This document shows positions 1 through 7,391 of a stretch of DNA of 12,157 bases, piece after piece. This DNA is from BACL27 sp037142305 (GTDB taxonomy: Bacteria > Actinomycetota > Acidimicrobiia > Acidimicrobiales > Ilumatobacteraceae), in the NCBI GenBank assembly GCA_037142305.1, contig JBAXAW010000062.1, forward strand, positions 1 through 12,157. Direction: 5' to 3'. The position numbers and the translations under genes are program-made. Numbering within the stretch: position 1 is the stretch's first letter; each line of letters starts with the position of its first letter. Below the pieces are notes generated by a model. The model saw only the letters and a list, made by a program, of their open reading frames with translations. It had not been told where the DNA came from and searched no databases.

Positions 1-1362
1 ATTGTCGGGTTAAGTCACTATGGCGTCTACCAAATGATTGGCTATCTCTCACATATTTTAGTTGCCTCAATGTTTGTATTTCTCGTAAAAACTCGTCTTG
101 GTGAAACTTCTGCAATCGCCCTCGGAACTGCAATATTATTTTTGGGAGCCGGCGCCGAGAACATCCTTTGGCCGTTTCAGATCGGCAGCATGTTTAGCCT
201 TGCTGGCTATTTGTTGGCAGTTTATTTTCTTGAAAGCACCATAAATAAAAATCAACTTTTGGCAATGCTCGCTTTGATGCTTTCACTCAGTAGCGCTGGC
301 CTAGGTGTCGCCGCAGTAGCCGCAGTAGCAATCGAAATCCTGACTTCGCAACGAGTCCGTAAGTCGTGGTGGGTCGTGGTTGCGCCAACCGCCCTTTGGC
401 TACTTTGGTATTCGCAATACGGAATAAGTGATATTAGATCCGACAATTTCAGTGTCGCTTTGCGCTACGTCAACGAATCTTTTGCTTCTTCTTTAAGTGA
501 AATCTTTGGGCTCTCAATTGGTTGGGGATTTATTTTCGAAATAATTTTTGTTTTAACAATTATTTATTTTACCTACTTTAAAAAAATTGTCACTCCGAGA
601 ATAGTTGGCTTGCTGACTATGTTGTTCGTTAATTGGTCTTTCACTGCACTATCCCGAGCACAAAATTGGGCTCCGCAATCAAGCAGATATTTATACATTT
701 CAATACCGATAATTTTTTTGATTTGCGTCGAACTTTCAAAAAGTCTGCCACGACCACAACTAAATGTTGCAGTAGTTATTATTTCAATTTGGTCAATTAC
801 TGCAGGGTGGGCACACTTTGAATCTCACGCAAGTTGGCTAAGAGACTGGTCATCTGACGTCCGTGCTGAATTAAGTGTTCTTGAATCACGTCGTCATTTT
901 GTTGAGCGTGATTATCAACCCGACCCAATTCGCGCCCCGGATATCATTACCAACAAATATTTTGCAGCGCTGCGCGAACTTAAGTCCTCCCCTGCACTTG
1001 ACATGGCCGAACTTCGAACATCCTCTGCGACGACTCGTACTGAAATTGACCGAGTTCTACTTGAAACTGATGTTCTGGCCATCACTCAACCCAAAGAGTC
1101 AGTGTCTTTTTGCAAAACAGGTGTTAGTGCGTCTGACTTTCTAACTCTTGCGGGTACGAGCACTGCAATTGCTTCACCCGACGGAGACATTGAGATTGGC
1201 TTTAGAAACTTCAGCGATACACCAAGTTCAGTGTTAAAAACTTTTATTCCCAGCGGATCTCAGGTAACAGTTACTATTTCGTCATCAATTAACCAAGATA
1301 TGTGGATCGTTACTTCGCTGACACCAAACAAGCGCGTCTGTATTGCACCTGATCTCGATTAA
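1..1362 (+). CDS. Multi-pass membrane protein, GT-C-like, 5' end outside window
   Basis: The reading frame is open from base 1, so the first ATG in view (position 34) is probably internal; the upstream codons read IVGLSHYGVYQ and continue the same style of sequence. About nine hydrophobic segments fill the first 265 or so residues, including the stretch ENILWPFQIGS after the second segment and an RY pair (SSRYLYISI) opening a late segment. A soluble tail of about 170 residues follows. This layout resembles actinobacterial GT-C-like integral membrane proteins of polysaccharide loci, but I see no diagnostic catalytic motif, and the N-terminal loop that would carry an acidic catalytic residue lies outside the window. 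It converges on the epimerase gene, and the two stop codons overlap. Membrane location is well supported; glycosyltransferase function is inference from topology and neighbours. Confidence 0.8.
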   Translation: MVGLSHYGVYQMIGYLSHILVASMFVFLVKTRLGETSAIALGTAILFLGAGAENILWPFQIGSMFSLAGYLLAVYFLESTINKNQLLAMLALMLSLSSAGLGVAAVAAVAIEILTSQRVRKSWWVVVAPTALWLLWYSQYGISDIRSDNFSVALRYVNESFASSLSEIFGLSIGWGFIFEIIFVLTIIYFTYFKKIVTPRIVGLLTMLFVNWSFTALSRAQNWAPQSSRYLYISIPIIFLICVELSKSLPRPQLNVAVVIISIWSITAGWAHFESHASWLRDWSSDVRAELSVLESRRHFVERDYQPDPIRAPDIITNKYFAALRELKSSPALDMAELRTSSATTRTEIDRVLLETDVLAITQPKESVSFCKTGVSASDFLTLAGTSTAIASPDGDIEIGFRNFSDTPSSVLKTFIPSGSQVTVTISSSINQDMWIVTSLTPNKRVCIAPDLD

Positions 1363-2384
1363 ATTTTGCCCTCGTTGATTGCCATCTGAATCCACGGAAT
1401 AACTTCATCAAGCATTGTGTCTAAAGAAGTTGTGCACTCAAAGTTTAAAACAGTTTTTGTTTTTTCTACTGATGGCACGCGGCGCTGAACGTCATACTCG
1501 TATGCTTCGTCACTTACATACTTAAACGGCTTTGATGATTTGTGAATCTTGTTCCAAATAACTTCAGCAAGTTGTAATACCGAGGTTGATTCTGCAGTTG
1601 AGATATTGAAATCTTCATTCAGCGCTTTCGGGCTTTCCATGCATGTGACAATGCCTTTGGCCAAATCACCACCATACGTGTAGTGACGAATCTGTTCACC
1701 ACTCCCAAGAATATGCAACGGATCTTGGCCTTTGAGAATTTTCTGTACGAGATCGGGCACAACATGGCTCATTGCCAGCGAAACATTGCCCGAAAGCACT
1801 TCGACTTCACCGAGTGCTCGACCCTCGCCCACACCAACACAATTAAACGGACGAATGATCGTAAACGGCAGTTTGTATTGATCAAAAGCCGCCTGCGCAA
1901 AATACTCAACGGCAAGTTTCTGAAAACCATACGACGAAAGTGGTGGCGGAATCTTGCGTTGGTCGCCCTCAGCGCTTGGCCAATGTTGCGAACTCTCAAA
2001 CACCATTGACGAACTTAAATAAGTAACTTTCTGCAGTTTCCCCTGACGATGTGCTTTAATCGCAGCATCGCAAGTTGATGCCATGATTCGCTCATTAGTT
2101 GCCAAAAGATCGTAGGCATAAGCATGAAAATAACTGATGCCACCGATTAATGCCGCGCCTGCGATCAAATGGTCGCAATCCATCAACAAATTCGTCATTA
2201 GATCTACATCGCAGGCATCGCCTTCAACCAATTTATAGTTTGGGTGACTGTCGTAACTTCTTTTGACTCGCCCGTATTTCGAGTAGTTATCTAAACCGAC
2301 CACGTTGTGGCCACGACTTAGCAACTCTTCAACTACATAACCACCAATAAATCCAGACGCACCAGTAAGCAGAACTTTTGACAT
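1359..2384 (-). CDS. NAD-dependent nucleotide-sugar epimerase/dehydratase (extended SDR)
   Basis: This 341-residue protein belongs to the extended short-chain dehydrogenase/reductase superfamily, which acts on nucleotide-bound sugars (4-epimerases, dehydratases, UDP-glucuronate decarboxylases and similar) in the cytoplasm. The N-terminal Rossmann motif TGASGFIGG (residues 7-15) and the acidic residue D32 in GLDNYSKYG bind NAD. A serine run at 124-126 and Y152-x3-K156 (YGFQK) form the catalytic set. The substrate half contains RPFNCVGVGE around residue 178. The frame stays open upstream to 2420, but ATG at 2384 gives the canonical start MSKVLLTGASG, so I chose it; it begins one base after the stop of the preceding glycosyltransferase gene (TAA-A-ATG). 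It is third in an operon after a sugar dehydrogenase and a GT2, so a uronic-acid or epimerised sugar donor is plausible. The exact substrate cannot be read from sequence. Confidence 0.92.
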   Translation of the reverse strand: MSKVLLTGASGFIGGYVVEELLSRGHNVVGLDNYSKYGRVKRSYDSHPNYKLVEGDACDVDLMTNLLMDCDHLIAGAALIGGISYFHAYAYDLLATNERIMASTCDAAIKAHRQGKLQKVTYLSSSMVFESSQHWPSAEGDQRKIPPPLSSYGFQKLAVEYFAQAAFDQYKLPFTIIRPFNCVGVGEGRALGEVEVLSGNVSLAMSHVVPDLVQKILKGQDPLHILGSGEQIRHYTYGGDLAKGIVTCMESPKALNEDFNISTAESTSVLQLAEVIWNKIHKSSKPFKYVSDEAYEYDVQRRVPSVEKTKTVLNFECTTSLDTMLDEVIPWIQMAINEGKI

Positions 2385-2385
2385 T

Positions 2386-3099
2386 TTATTTAGACAACAC
2401 TTTCTTTGTACCGAACGCATAACAGTACCATTTCAAATAACGCGGTAGCCAAGTTGCGATCTTGAAATTTGACACACCAAAAGATCGATCTAGCCAAATT
2501 GTGGGAATCTCAGCAACTGGCTGGCGAAATCGCCGCGCCTTAGCAACAAGTTCAATGCCGATCTCAAAACCTTTATCACTTTCAATTCCGACCTCACGAA
2601 CGAATTTTGTTGAGTAGGCCTTAAACGAATTCGTTGCATCCCGAGTGCCAACTCTCGCACCGTAGTAGAGACTTAATCCAGCAATTTTTGACATCAGTCC
2701 TTTAATCAGCGGGCCACCAACTTGCTGACCGGTTTTTGCATATCGGCTCGCACAGGCAACGACGACGCCCCGTTCGACCAACCGAGTTAACACTGCAATT
2801 TGTGAAGCGTCATCGCATCCGTCGGCCATCGTCACAACAACTACTTGGGCAGTTGCCTGGTCAATGCCAAATTTAATTGCCTTGGCCGGACCACGACCAT
2901 AAGTGTTTTGCACTGAGCGTAAGTTTTGAAACTCAAGTTGCAATTTTGTCAGTGTTGGAATCGTCGTGTCATGTGCTTCGTCGTAAACGACCAATACTTC
3001 AGCTTCAATATCAACGGCTTCAAATAAGCGACGTAACACAGGCTCAACATTCTCGCCCTCGTTATAGACAGGAATAACAATAGATACTCGTGGCTTCAG
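2386..3099 (-). CDS. Family 2 glycosyltransferase (DPM-synthase-like), apparent CTG start
   Basis: This is a cytoplasmic or membrane-associated GT-A fold enzyme resembling polyprenyl/dolichyl-phosphate sugar transferases. From the proposed start it has 237 residues. SIVIPVYNEGEN (6-17) is the first strand and nucleotide-binding segment; VVVVTMADGCDD (86-97) carries the acidic metal and donor site; DATNSFKAY (154-162) and AEIPTIWLDR (196-205) match the acceptor side of this family. The first ATG/GTG/TTG in frame is GTG at 3039, but that start would delete the essential first strand. The frame extends without a stop to 3133, and the only good boundary is a CTG at 3099 overlapping the TGA of the upstream dehydrogenase (CTGA). 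A weak AAGG lies about ten bases upstream. It sits between the dehydrogenase and epimerase genes. Family assignment is firm; the CTG start is inference, and automated annotation would probably use 3039. Confidence 0.88.
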   Translation of the reverse strand: MKPRVSIVIPVYNEGENVEPVLRRLFEAVDIEAEVLVVYDEAHDTTIPTLTKLQLEFQNLRSVQNTYGRGPAKAIKFGIDQATAQVVVVTMADGCDDASQIAVLTRLVERGVVVACASRYAKTGQQVGGPLIKGLMSKIAGLSLYYGARVGTRDATNSFKAYSTKFVREVGIESDKGFEIGIELVAKARRFRQPVAEIPTIWLDRSFGVSNFKIATWLPRYLKWYCYAFGTKKVLSK

Positions 3100-4289
3100 A
3101 TCAAAACGCCTTGCTTGCGTATATTCCAGATGTCAATCACTGGTTGAGAAATCTTTAAAGATGCGTACCGACGATGAGGCGCACCAATCACAACTAAATC
3201 GACTTGTTTGAGCAACTCATCTTCCGAAACTAGTGACGCGTCGTCGTGCACCAATGAATCGGCGCACAAAACTGATTCTGCTTTAAACCGCAAAATTCGC
3301 TTCAATTTATACGACAAACTTGAACGAATGTCATCGCTCTCACCCTTGAACGCCATGCCTAATATTCCGACGGTCATTTTTGCCAAGTCATAGTTTTTTT
3401 CAATTCGTGAAACAAGATATAGCGGCAGACCTTCATTGATCATCATGCTTGAGTGGCCGAGTGTAAAATTATTGTTGTTAAACGCTGCAAGTTGCATCGT
3501 GTCTTTAAATAGACACGGACCAGCAGCGAAACCTGCGCCTGGCATATCTGCTGCGCGCGGGTAATCATGGGTGATTGCATGACGGACTCGCTCAAAGTCA
3601 ACGCCAAAGTCATTGGCGATTGTGTACAACTGATTAGCAGCCGCAAATTTAATGTAACGCCAAGTATTTGTAAACAATTTTGCGAGTTCTGCTTCTTCGG
3701 GGCTTACGACAATCATGTTTTGAGTGAGACAACTAAAAAGTTTCTTAGCGCGTTCCACTGCCACTGGCGTTCTTGCCGAAATTATTTGCGGCAATGCAAT
3801 CAATTCTTCAACTGCCTTGCCTTCGGCGATGCGCTCAGGACAAAAACTGACATCAATTTTCTTGCCACTTTTGGCGATGACTTTTTCGACAAGTTTTGTC
3901 ACTCCCGGGTAAACCGTGCTACGCAACACAAGATGCTGACCGTCTTGCAGCACATCAAGCAACCAAGTCACCGCATTTGGCACTGCCTCAGGATCTGGAT
4001 TCAAGTGCTCATCAACGGGTGTTCCGATTACGACAACGACATGTTCGGCGTTAGCAACGCTTTGCTTATCGCTTGATGCAAAAAACGATTTCGCAGCTAA
4101 AACTTGTTTCAGAACTTCAGGCGCACCTGGTTCATCAAATGGCATTTCACCACTGTTAACTTTCTCAACAACTTGAGAATTCGTGTCAAATGCAACAACC
4201 TTTAACGACTTTGACGCCAAGATAATCGCAAGTGGAAGCCCAACATGACCGCAACCACCAACTACAACTACATCCTGAGCAAATTTCAT
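3096..4289 (-). CDS. UDP-glucose/GDP-mannose dehydrogenase family protein (WecC-like)
   Basis: The enzyme oxidises C6 of a nucleotide sugar twice with NAD+ to give a nucleotide uronic acid. Its 397 residues are slightly short of, but consistent with, the usual 400-450. The N-terminal NAD domain has GGCGHVGLP (G12-x-G14-xx-G17) and D35 after the second strand. CPERIAEGKAVEEL (150-163) is the family signature and resembles WecC-type UDP-N-acetylmannosaminuronate dehydrogenases. KLFTNTWRYIKFAAANQ (204-220) is the central helix with the catalytic Lys and Asn. GPCLFKD (257-263) holds the catalytic cysteine C259. The C-terminal UDP-binding domain begins with GILGMAFKGESDDIRSS. ATG at 4289 gives a complete N terminus. 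It is the first gene of the minus-strand operon and its TGA overlaps the next gene. UDP-ManNAc, UDP-GlcNAc and UDP-Glc are all possible substrates. Confidence 0.93.
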   Translation of the reverse strand: MKFAQDVVVVGGCGHVGLPLAIILASKSLKVVAFDTNSQVVEKVNSGEMPFDEPGAPEVLKQVLAAKSFFASSDKQSVANAEHVVVVIGTPVDEHLNPDPEAVPNAVTWLLDVLQDGQHLVLRSTVYPGVTKLVEKVIAKSGKKIDVSFCPERIAEGKAVEELIALPQIISARTPVAVERAKKLFSCLTQNMIVVSPEEAELAKLFTNTWRYIKFAAANQLYTIANDFGVDFERVRHAITHDYPRAADMPGAGFAAGPCLFKDTMQLAAFNNNNFTLGHSSMMINEGLPLYLVSRIEKNYDLAKMTVGILGMAFKGESDDIRSSLSYKLKRILRFKAESVLCADSLVHDDASLVSEDELLKQVDLVVIGAPHRRYASLKISQPVIDIWNIRKQGVLI

Positions 4290-4306
4290 TTCTGAACCAT
4301 GGGGTA

Positions 4307-4312
4307 ATTCTA
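4307..4312 (-). promoter_or_regulatory. Candidate -10 box for the sugar dehydrogenase operon
   Basis: On the minus strand the hexamer TAGAAT lies 17 bases upstream of the dehydrogenase ATG at 4289 and matches the actinobacterial TAnnnT pattern. A transcript would start about ten bases before the ATG. I see no convincing -35 box, so this is a weak call resting on one hexamer in a 58-base divergent spacer. Confidence 0.3.
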
Positions 4313-4321
4313 TGTTCTAAA

Positions 4322-4337
4322 TAGGCTCGACCGCCTA
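4322..4337. repeat. Short inverted repeat in the divergent promoter region
   Basis: TAGGC and GCCTA flank a six-base loop and form a perfect five-base-pair inverted repeat between two divergent operons. It overlaps the candidate -10 box of the plus-strand gene and lies upstream of that of the minus-strand gene. It could be an operator half-site pair, but five base pairs can easily occur by chance. Confidence 0.25.
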
Positions 4338-4341
4338 GAGT
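4336..4341 (+). promoter_or_regulatory. Candidate -10 box for a leaderless transcript at 4348
   Basis: TAGAGT ends six bases before the GTG at 4348. The expected transcription start, about seven bases downstream of the -10 box, therefore falls on the first base of the start codon. This geometry is typical of actinobacterial leaderless genes and agrees with the absence of a Shine-Dalgarno sequence. No clear -35 box is visible. Confidence 0.38.
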
Positions 4342-4347
4342 TCAATC

Positions 4348-5895
4348 GTGTTTGCTTCTCTGATAGTCAGTTTTTACAATAAAGTCAGAACAAATATTTG
4401 GGCAGTCGGGCTATCTAGTTGCAGTGCTGTTCTGGCTCTTATATCAAATAGATCTGGTGTCGGTTGGAGTTGGGACTCAACTGATTATGTCGCGGTCGGA
4501 ATAAATATGGCAAATGGTCGTGGGTTACTCGATGTAACTGGATTGCCGATGACCGTTCGTCCACCGGGGCTTTCAGTTTTGATTGCAGCTGGTCTTTCGG
4601 TTGGGCTTAGCGCAAATCTTTTTTTATTGCTGTTGAACGCAACTTGTGCTTTCATTGTCGTAATCTTCACTTTCGCGCTATTGCAGCGCGCGCTAAATAA
4701 TCGCGTGGTATTAATTGTCGCTACAGCGTTTGTCGCATTCAGTCCGGCATTGTTATGGCAATACTCAATGGCCTGGTCAGAACCACCATTTCTCGCAGTG
4801 CTGCTAATCGCAATGTTTATCTCTCTGCAAAAAATGTCGTATACGAAAGCAGTCTTAATGCCTCTGCTCATGGCTGCATTGTTTTTTATTCGCTATGTCG
4901 GTCCGGTCTTTGCAGTTGCACTGACTATTTCGTCACTATTTATAAACCGTAAACAACTTGGATTAATTAGATCGGCAGTTATAAATTCGGCGGGTTTCGC
5001 TATTTCGTTTCTTCCATGTTGGCTATGGCTTGCGCGCAACAAGCGAATTGATGGAACTCTCACAGGTGCTCGCGCACCCGGCGGAGGATCTCTTATTGAT
5101 CCGCTAAAAACACTTGTTGGAACTATGGGCACTTGGGTACTTGCAAAACCATTTGAGGGTGGCATCTACATGTCGTGGCTTGATTATCCAGCAACCGCCA
5201 AGTTTGCCGGAGCATTAGTTGTGATAATTATCGTGACACTCACTCTGATCATCGGTGTCAAAAAACTCAAAGTGGCTCGGCAAAATGAGAATAACTCTGA
5301 TGTCTTACTCGTGTGTGCTGCCGTTGTGATTTCATATATTTGTTTTTCTGCATATCGATTTGTTCACTGGGAGTTGGGTCCACTCGACAACCGAATGATG
5401 ATCCCGATCTATGTGCCGATCATTGTTCTTATCGCAATTGCGATTGAGAAGACAATTTCAAAGCAAAAAAATATTAAAAAAATTATAGGTGTGTGTTTTG
5501 TTTTACTTCTAGGTTTTCATCTAACTTCAACAACCAAAGACGCTCTCACGTTTGGTGCAGACGGACGCCACTGGTCGGGTAGAGGTTTTCAGGATTTACC
5601 AATCCATAAATTCGTTAAATCACTTGCGCCAAGAAGTTTGCTGATGAGCAACCAACCACAACAACTCTTCTCGGTTTCTAAACGACCACCAGTATTTAAT
5701 CAATACCAACTTGATGCCGCTCAAAAGAGACGTTGTGGTCATCGTTATTTTGTTTGGTACAACACTTTATATAACGACGGAACACCAAATACCGAGTCAA
5801 TGCCACAGGGCGCAACATCAATCTTTAACGATAGTTGGGGAACGATTTTTGATTTAGGCACATGTCGCGACGACATTAATTTTTATTGGCCATAG
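4348..5895 (+). CDS. GT-C type membrane glycosyltransferase (PMT/ArnT-like), putative
   Basis: This 515-residue integral membrane protein has about eleven or twelve hydrophobic segments and a soluble C-terminal region after residue 400. After the first segment, the external loop reads WSWDSTDYVAVG (residues 40-51), with acidic residues D43 and D46 next to Y47, where GT39/ArnT-like GT-C enzymes carry their catalytic aspartate. TVRPPGLSVLI (69-79) resembles the RPPGYP-type motif that follows in that superfamily. Such enzymes take a sugar from a polyprenyl-phosphate carrier and transfer it outside the membrane to a lipid, glycan or protein. The start is GTG at 4348, supported by a -10 box at leaderless spacing. 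It is the first gene of the plus-strand operon; the next gene is a likely polyprenyl-phosphate sugar synthase 15 bases downstream, its natural donor supplier. Acceptor and sugar cannot be inferred. Confidence 0.82.
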   Translation: MFASLIVSFYNKVRTNIWAVGLSSCSAVLALISNRSGVGWSWDSTDYVAVGINMANGRGLLDVTGLPMTVRPPGLSVLIAAGLSVGLSANLFLLLLNATCAFIVVIFTFALLQRALNNRVVLIVATAFVAFSPALLWQYSMAWSEPPFLAVLLIAMFISLQKMSYTKAVLMPLLMAALFFIRYVGPVFAVALTISSLFINRKQLGLIRSAVINSAGFAISFLPCWLWLARNKRIDGTLTGARAPGGGSLIDPLKTLVGTMGTWVLAKPFEGGIYMSWLDYPATAKFAGALVVIIIVTLTLIIGVKKLKVARQNENNSDVLLVCAAVVISYICFSAYRFVHWELGPLDNRMMIPIYVPIIVLIAIAIEKTISKQKNIKKIIGVCFVLLLGFHLTSTTKDALTFGADGRHWSGRGFQDLPIHKFVKSLAPRSLLMSNQPQQLFSVSKRPPVFNQYQLDAAQKRRCGHRYFVWYNTLYNDGTPNTESMPQGATSIFNDSWGTIFDLGTCRDDINFYWP

Positions 5896-5910
5896 TAAAG
5901 TCAAAGCTAT

Positions 5911-6642
5911 ATGAAAATAGGTGTTTTAATAGTCGCCTATAACGCACAAGCGACTTTGTCTCGAGTGCTAGATCGCATACCGATCGATTTCGCAAAGCAA
6001 GTTGACTCAATTTTGGTTTGTGACGATGCAAGTACCGATGACACGCACAATGTCGGTTTGGAATATCAAAGCAAGTCGCAACTTCCGTTAACAATCGTGC
6101 ATCACGAAATCAATCTTGGTTACGGCGGTAACCAAAAAACTGGTTACCAATGGGCGCTCGAGAAAAACCTTGACCTGGTCGTATTGCTGCACGGCGATGG
6201 TCAATACGCGCCAGAATATCTTCCACAAATGGTTGCACCAATTGTCTCTGGTCGCGCCGATGTCGTCTTTGGTTCTCGGATGATCACCCAAGGTGGTGCG
6301 CGCCAAGGTGGGATGCCGCTTTACAAGTTTGTCGGAAACAAAATTTTGACGACATTACAAAATCGTTTGGCGAATGTTTCACTAACAGAATGGCACAGCG
6401 GATACCGCGCCTACAGCGTTGCTGCTTTGCGCAAAGTTAACTTCTTGAAAAACTCAGATTATTTTGACTTTGATTCACAAATTATTTTGCAAATGATCGG
6501 TGCGCGACAGCGAATTGTTGAAATTGAAATTCCTACTTTTTATGGCGATGAGATCTCGCGAGTTAACGGAATCAAATACGGAATAAAAATATTGATCCAC
6601 ACACTCAAGTTTCGGTTGTCATCAAACAAGAGTTACTTCTAA
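5911..6642 (+). CDS. Polyprenyl/dolichyl-phosphate sugar synthase-like GT2
   Basis: This 243-residue cytoplasmic-side GT2 resembles dolichyl-phosphate mannose/glucose synthases, which move a sugar from a nucleotide donor to polyprenyl phosphate. Visible motifs, in order: VLIVAYNA (5-12), VCDDASTDDT (36-45), NLGYGGNQKTGYQWAL (68-83), the acidic donor and metal site LLHGDGQYAPEYLP (92-105), VFGSRM (119-124), WHSGYRAYS (161-169), FDFDSQIILQ (185-194) and EIEIPTFYGDE (204-214). The end of the protein has no transmembrane anchor, so it is the short soluble form of the family. ATG at 5911 gives the full first strand; the frame has no better start. It follows the GT-C gene by 15 bases and precedes the YdcF gene by eight, so co-transcription is likely. 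Which sugar it loads is unknown. Confidence 0.9.
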   Translation: MKIGVLIVAYNAQATLSRVLDRIPIDFAKQVDSILVCDDASTDDTHNVGLEYQSKSQLPLTIVHHEINLGYGGNQKTGYQWALEKNLDLVVLLHGDGQYAPEYLPQMVAPIVSGRADVVFGSRMITQGGARQGGMPLYKFVGNKILTTLQNRLANVSLTEWHSGYRAYSVAALRKVNFLKNSDYFDFDSQIILQMIGARQRIVEIEIPTFYGDEISRVNGIKYGIKILIHTLKFRLSSNKSYF

Positions 6643-6650
6643 CCCAAACG

Positions 6651-7391
6651 ATGCGAGCTCTGATTGACCCGCTTTGGCTACTAATAGTCGTTTTAGTGGT
6701 TGCGATTTTCACAAAATTTAATAATCCAAAAATCAATCGCGTCGTCAAACTTCTTACGCGCGTCAGCATCACAACGCTAGTTTTTCTCTCAACGAGCTTT
6801 GCGACTTCAATTTTTGATTCGCTCTTGAACACTGAGCAAACAGTCAAATCAAACTGGTCACCTGAATTTATTTTTGTCTTGGGCGGCGGTTATGAAGTTG
6901 GCGCAACACCGCCTGAAGACTTCTTGGGCACTGAAAGCATTCGCCGAGTAAACGCCGCTTCGGTCTTATGGCGAAAATACCCACTCTCGATGGTCGTATT
7001 TTCCGGTCAAGAACCTGGGACAGAGGGTGAACGCCCACCAACTAGACACGGTGAGTTGGCAGCTGAGCGTGCTGTCTCTCTTGGATTAAATAAAAGTCGA
7101 ATAATTATCGAATCAACTTCCTTCAACACTCAAGGCCACGCGATTCAAGCCAAAACTTTGCCTGGCATCAAATCAAACACACCGATTGCGATGGTTACAT
7201 CAAACTTTCACCTTCGCCGAGCGCTTCGCGAGTTTCATCGTTACTTTTCAAATGTCTATTCATTTGGCACAGAAGATCAAGATTTTAGCTTTTCACTAAT
7301 TAGTTTCGTTCCGTTCACTGCCAGTCTTGATGACAACACATACCGAATCAAAGAGTTTGTCGGCATCATCGTTTACCAATTAACAAGTTGA
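6651..7391 (+). CDS. YdcF/ElyC-like DUF218 membrane protein
   Basis: The 246-residue protein has two N-terminal transmembrane segments (about 7-21 and 38-57) and then a DUF218 domain, placing the domain next to the membrane. Its family signatures are present in order: FVLGGGYE (75-82), RRVNAASVLW (98-107), VVFSGQE (115-121), HGELAAERAVSLG (133-145), IIIESTSFNTQGHA (151-164), and TSNFHLRRALREF (183-195). The relative ElyC is linked in Escherichia coli to envelope and undecaprenyl-phosphate carrier metabolism, and YdcF is reported to bind S-adenosylmethionine; no catalytic reaction is agreed for the family. Between a polyprenyl-phosphate sugar synthase (eight bases upstream) and another membrane protein (four-base overlap downstream), a role in carrier-lipid glycan assembly is a reasonable inference. 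Motifs look intact, and no Shine-Dalgarno sequence precedes its ATG. Confidence 0.88.
   Translation: MRALIDPLWLLIVVLVVAIFTKFNNPKINRVVKLLTRVSITTLVFLSTSFATSIFDSLLNTEQTVKSNWSPEFIFVLGGGYEVGATPPEDFLGTESIRRVNAASVLWRKYPLSMVVFSGQEPGTEGERPPTRHGELAAERAVSLGLNKSRIIIESTSFNTQGHAIQAKTLPGIKSNTPIAMVTSNFHLRRALREFHRYFSNVYSFGTEDQDFSFSLISFVPFTASLDDNTYRIKEFVGIIVYQLTS

Noticed and set aside
34..36. ATG as the true start of the first membrane protein
   Set aside because: The frame is open through to base 1 with protein-like sequence, so the gene very probably begins before the window.
1683..2009. Plus-strand open frame of 108 codons
   Set aside because: It is a shadow antisense to the epimerase gene with Arg/Asn-rich content typical of non-coding frames.
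3567..4076. Open frame of 169 codons on the plus strand
   Set aside because: It lies wholly antisense to the nucleotide-sugar dehydrogenase, whose motifs cover this stretch; its protein is Cys/Phe/His-rich with no recognisable domain.
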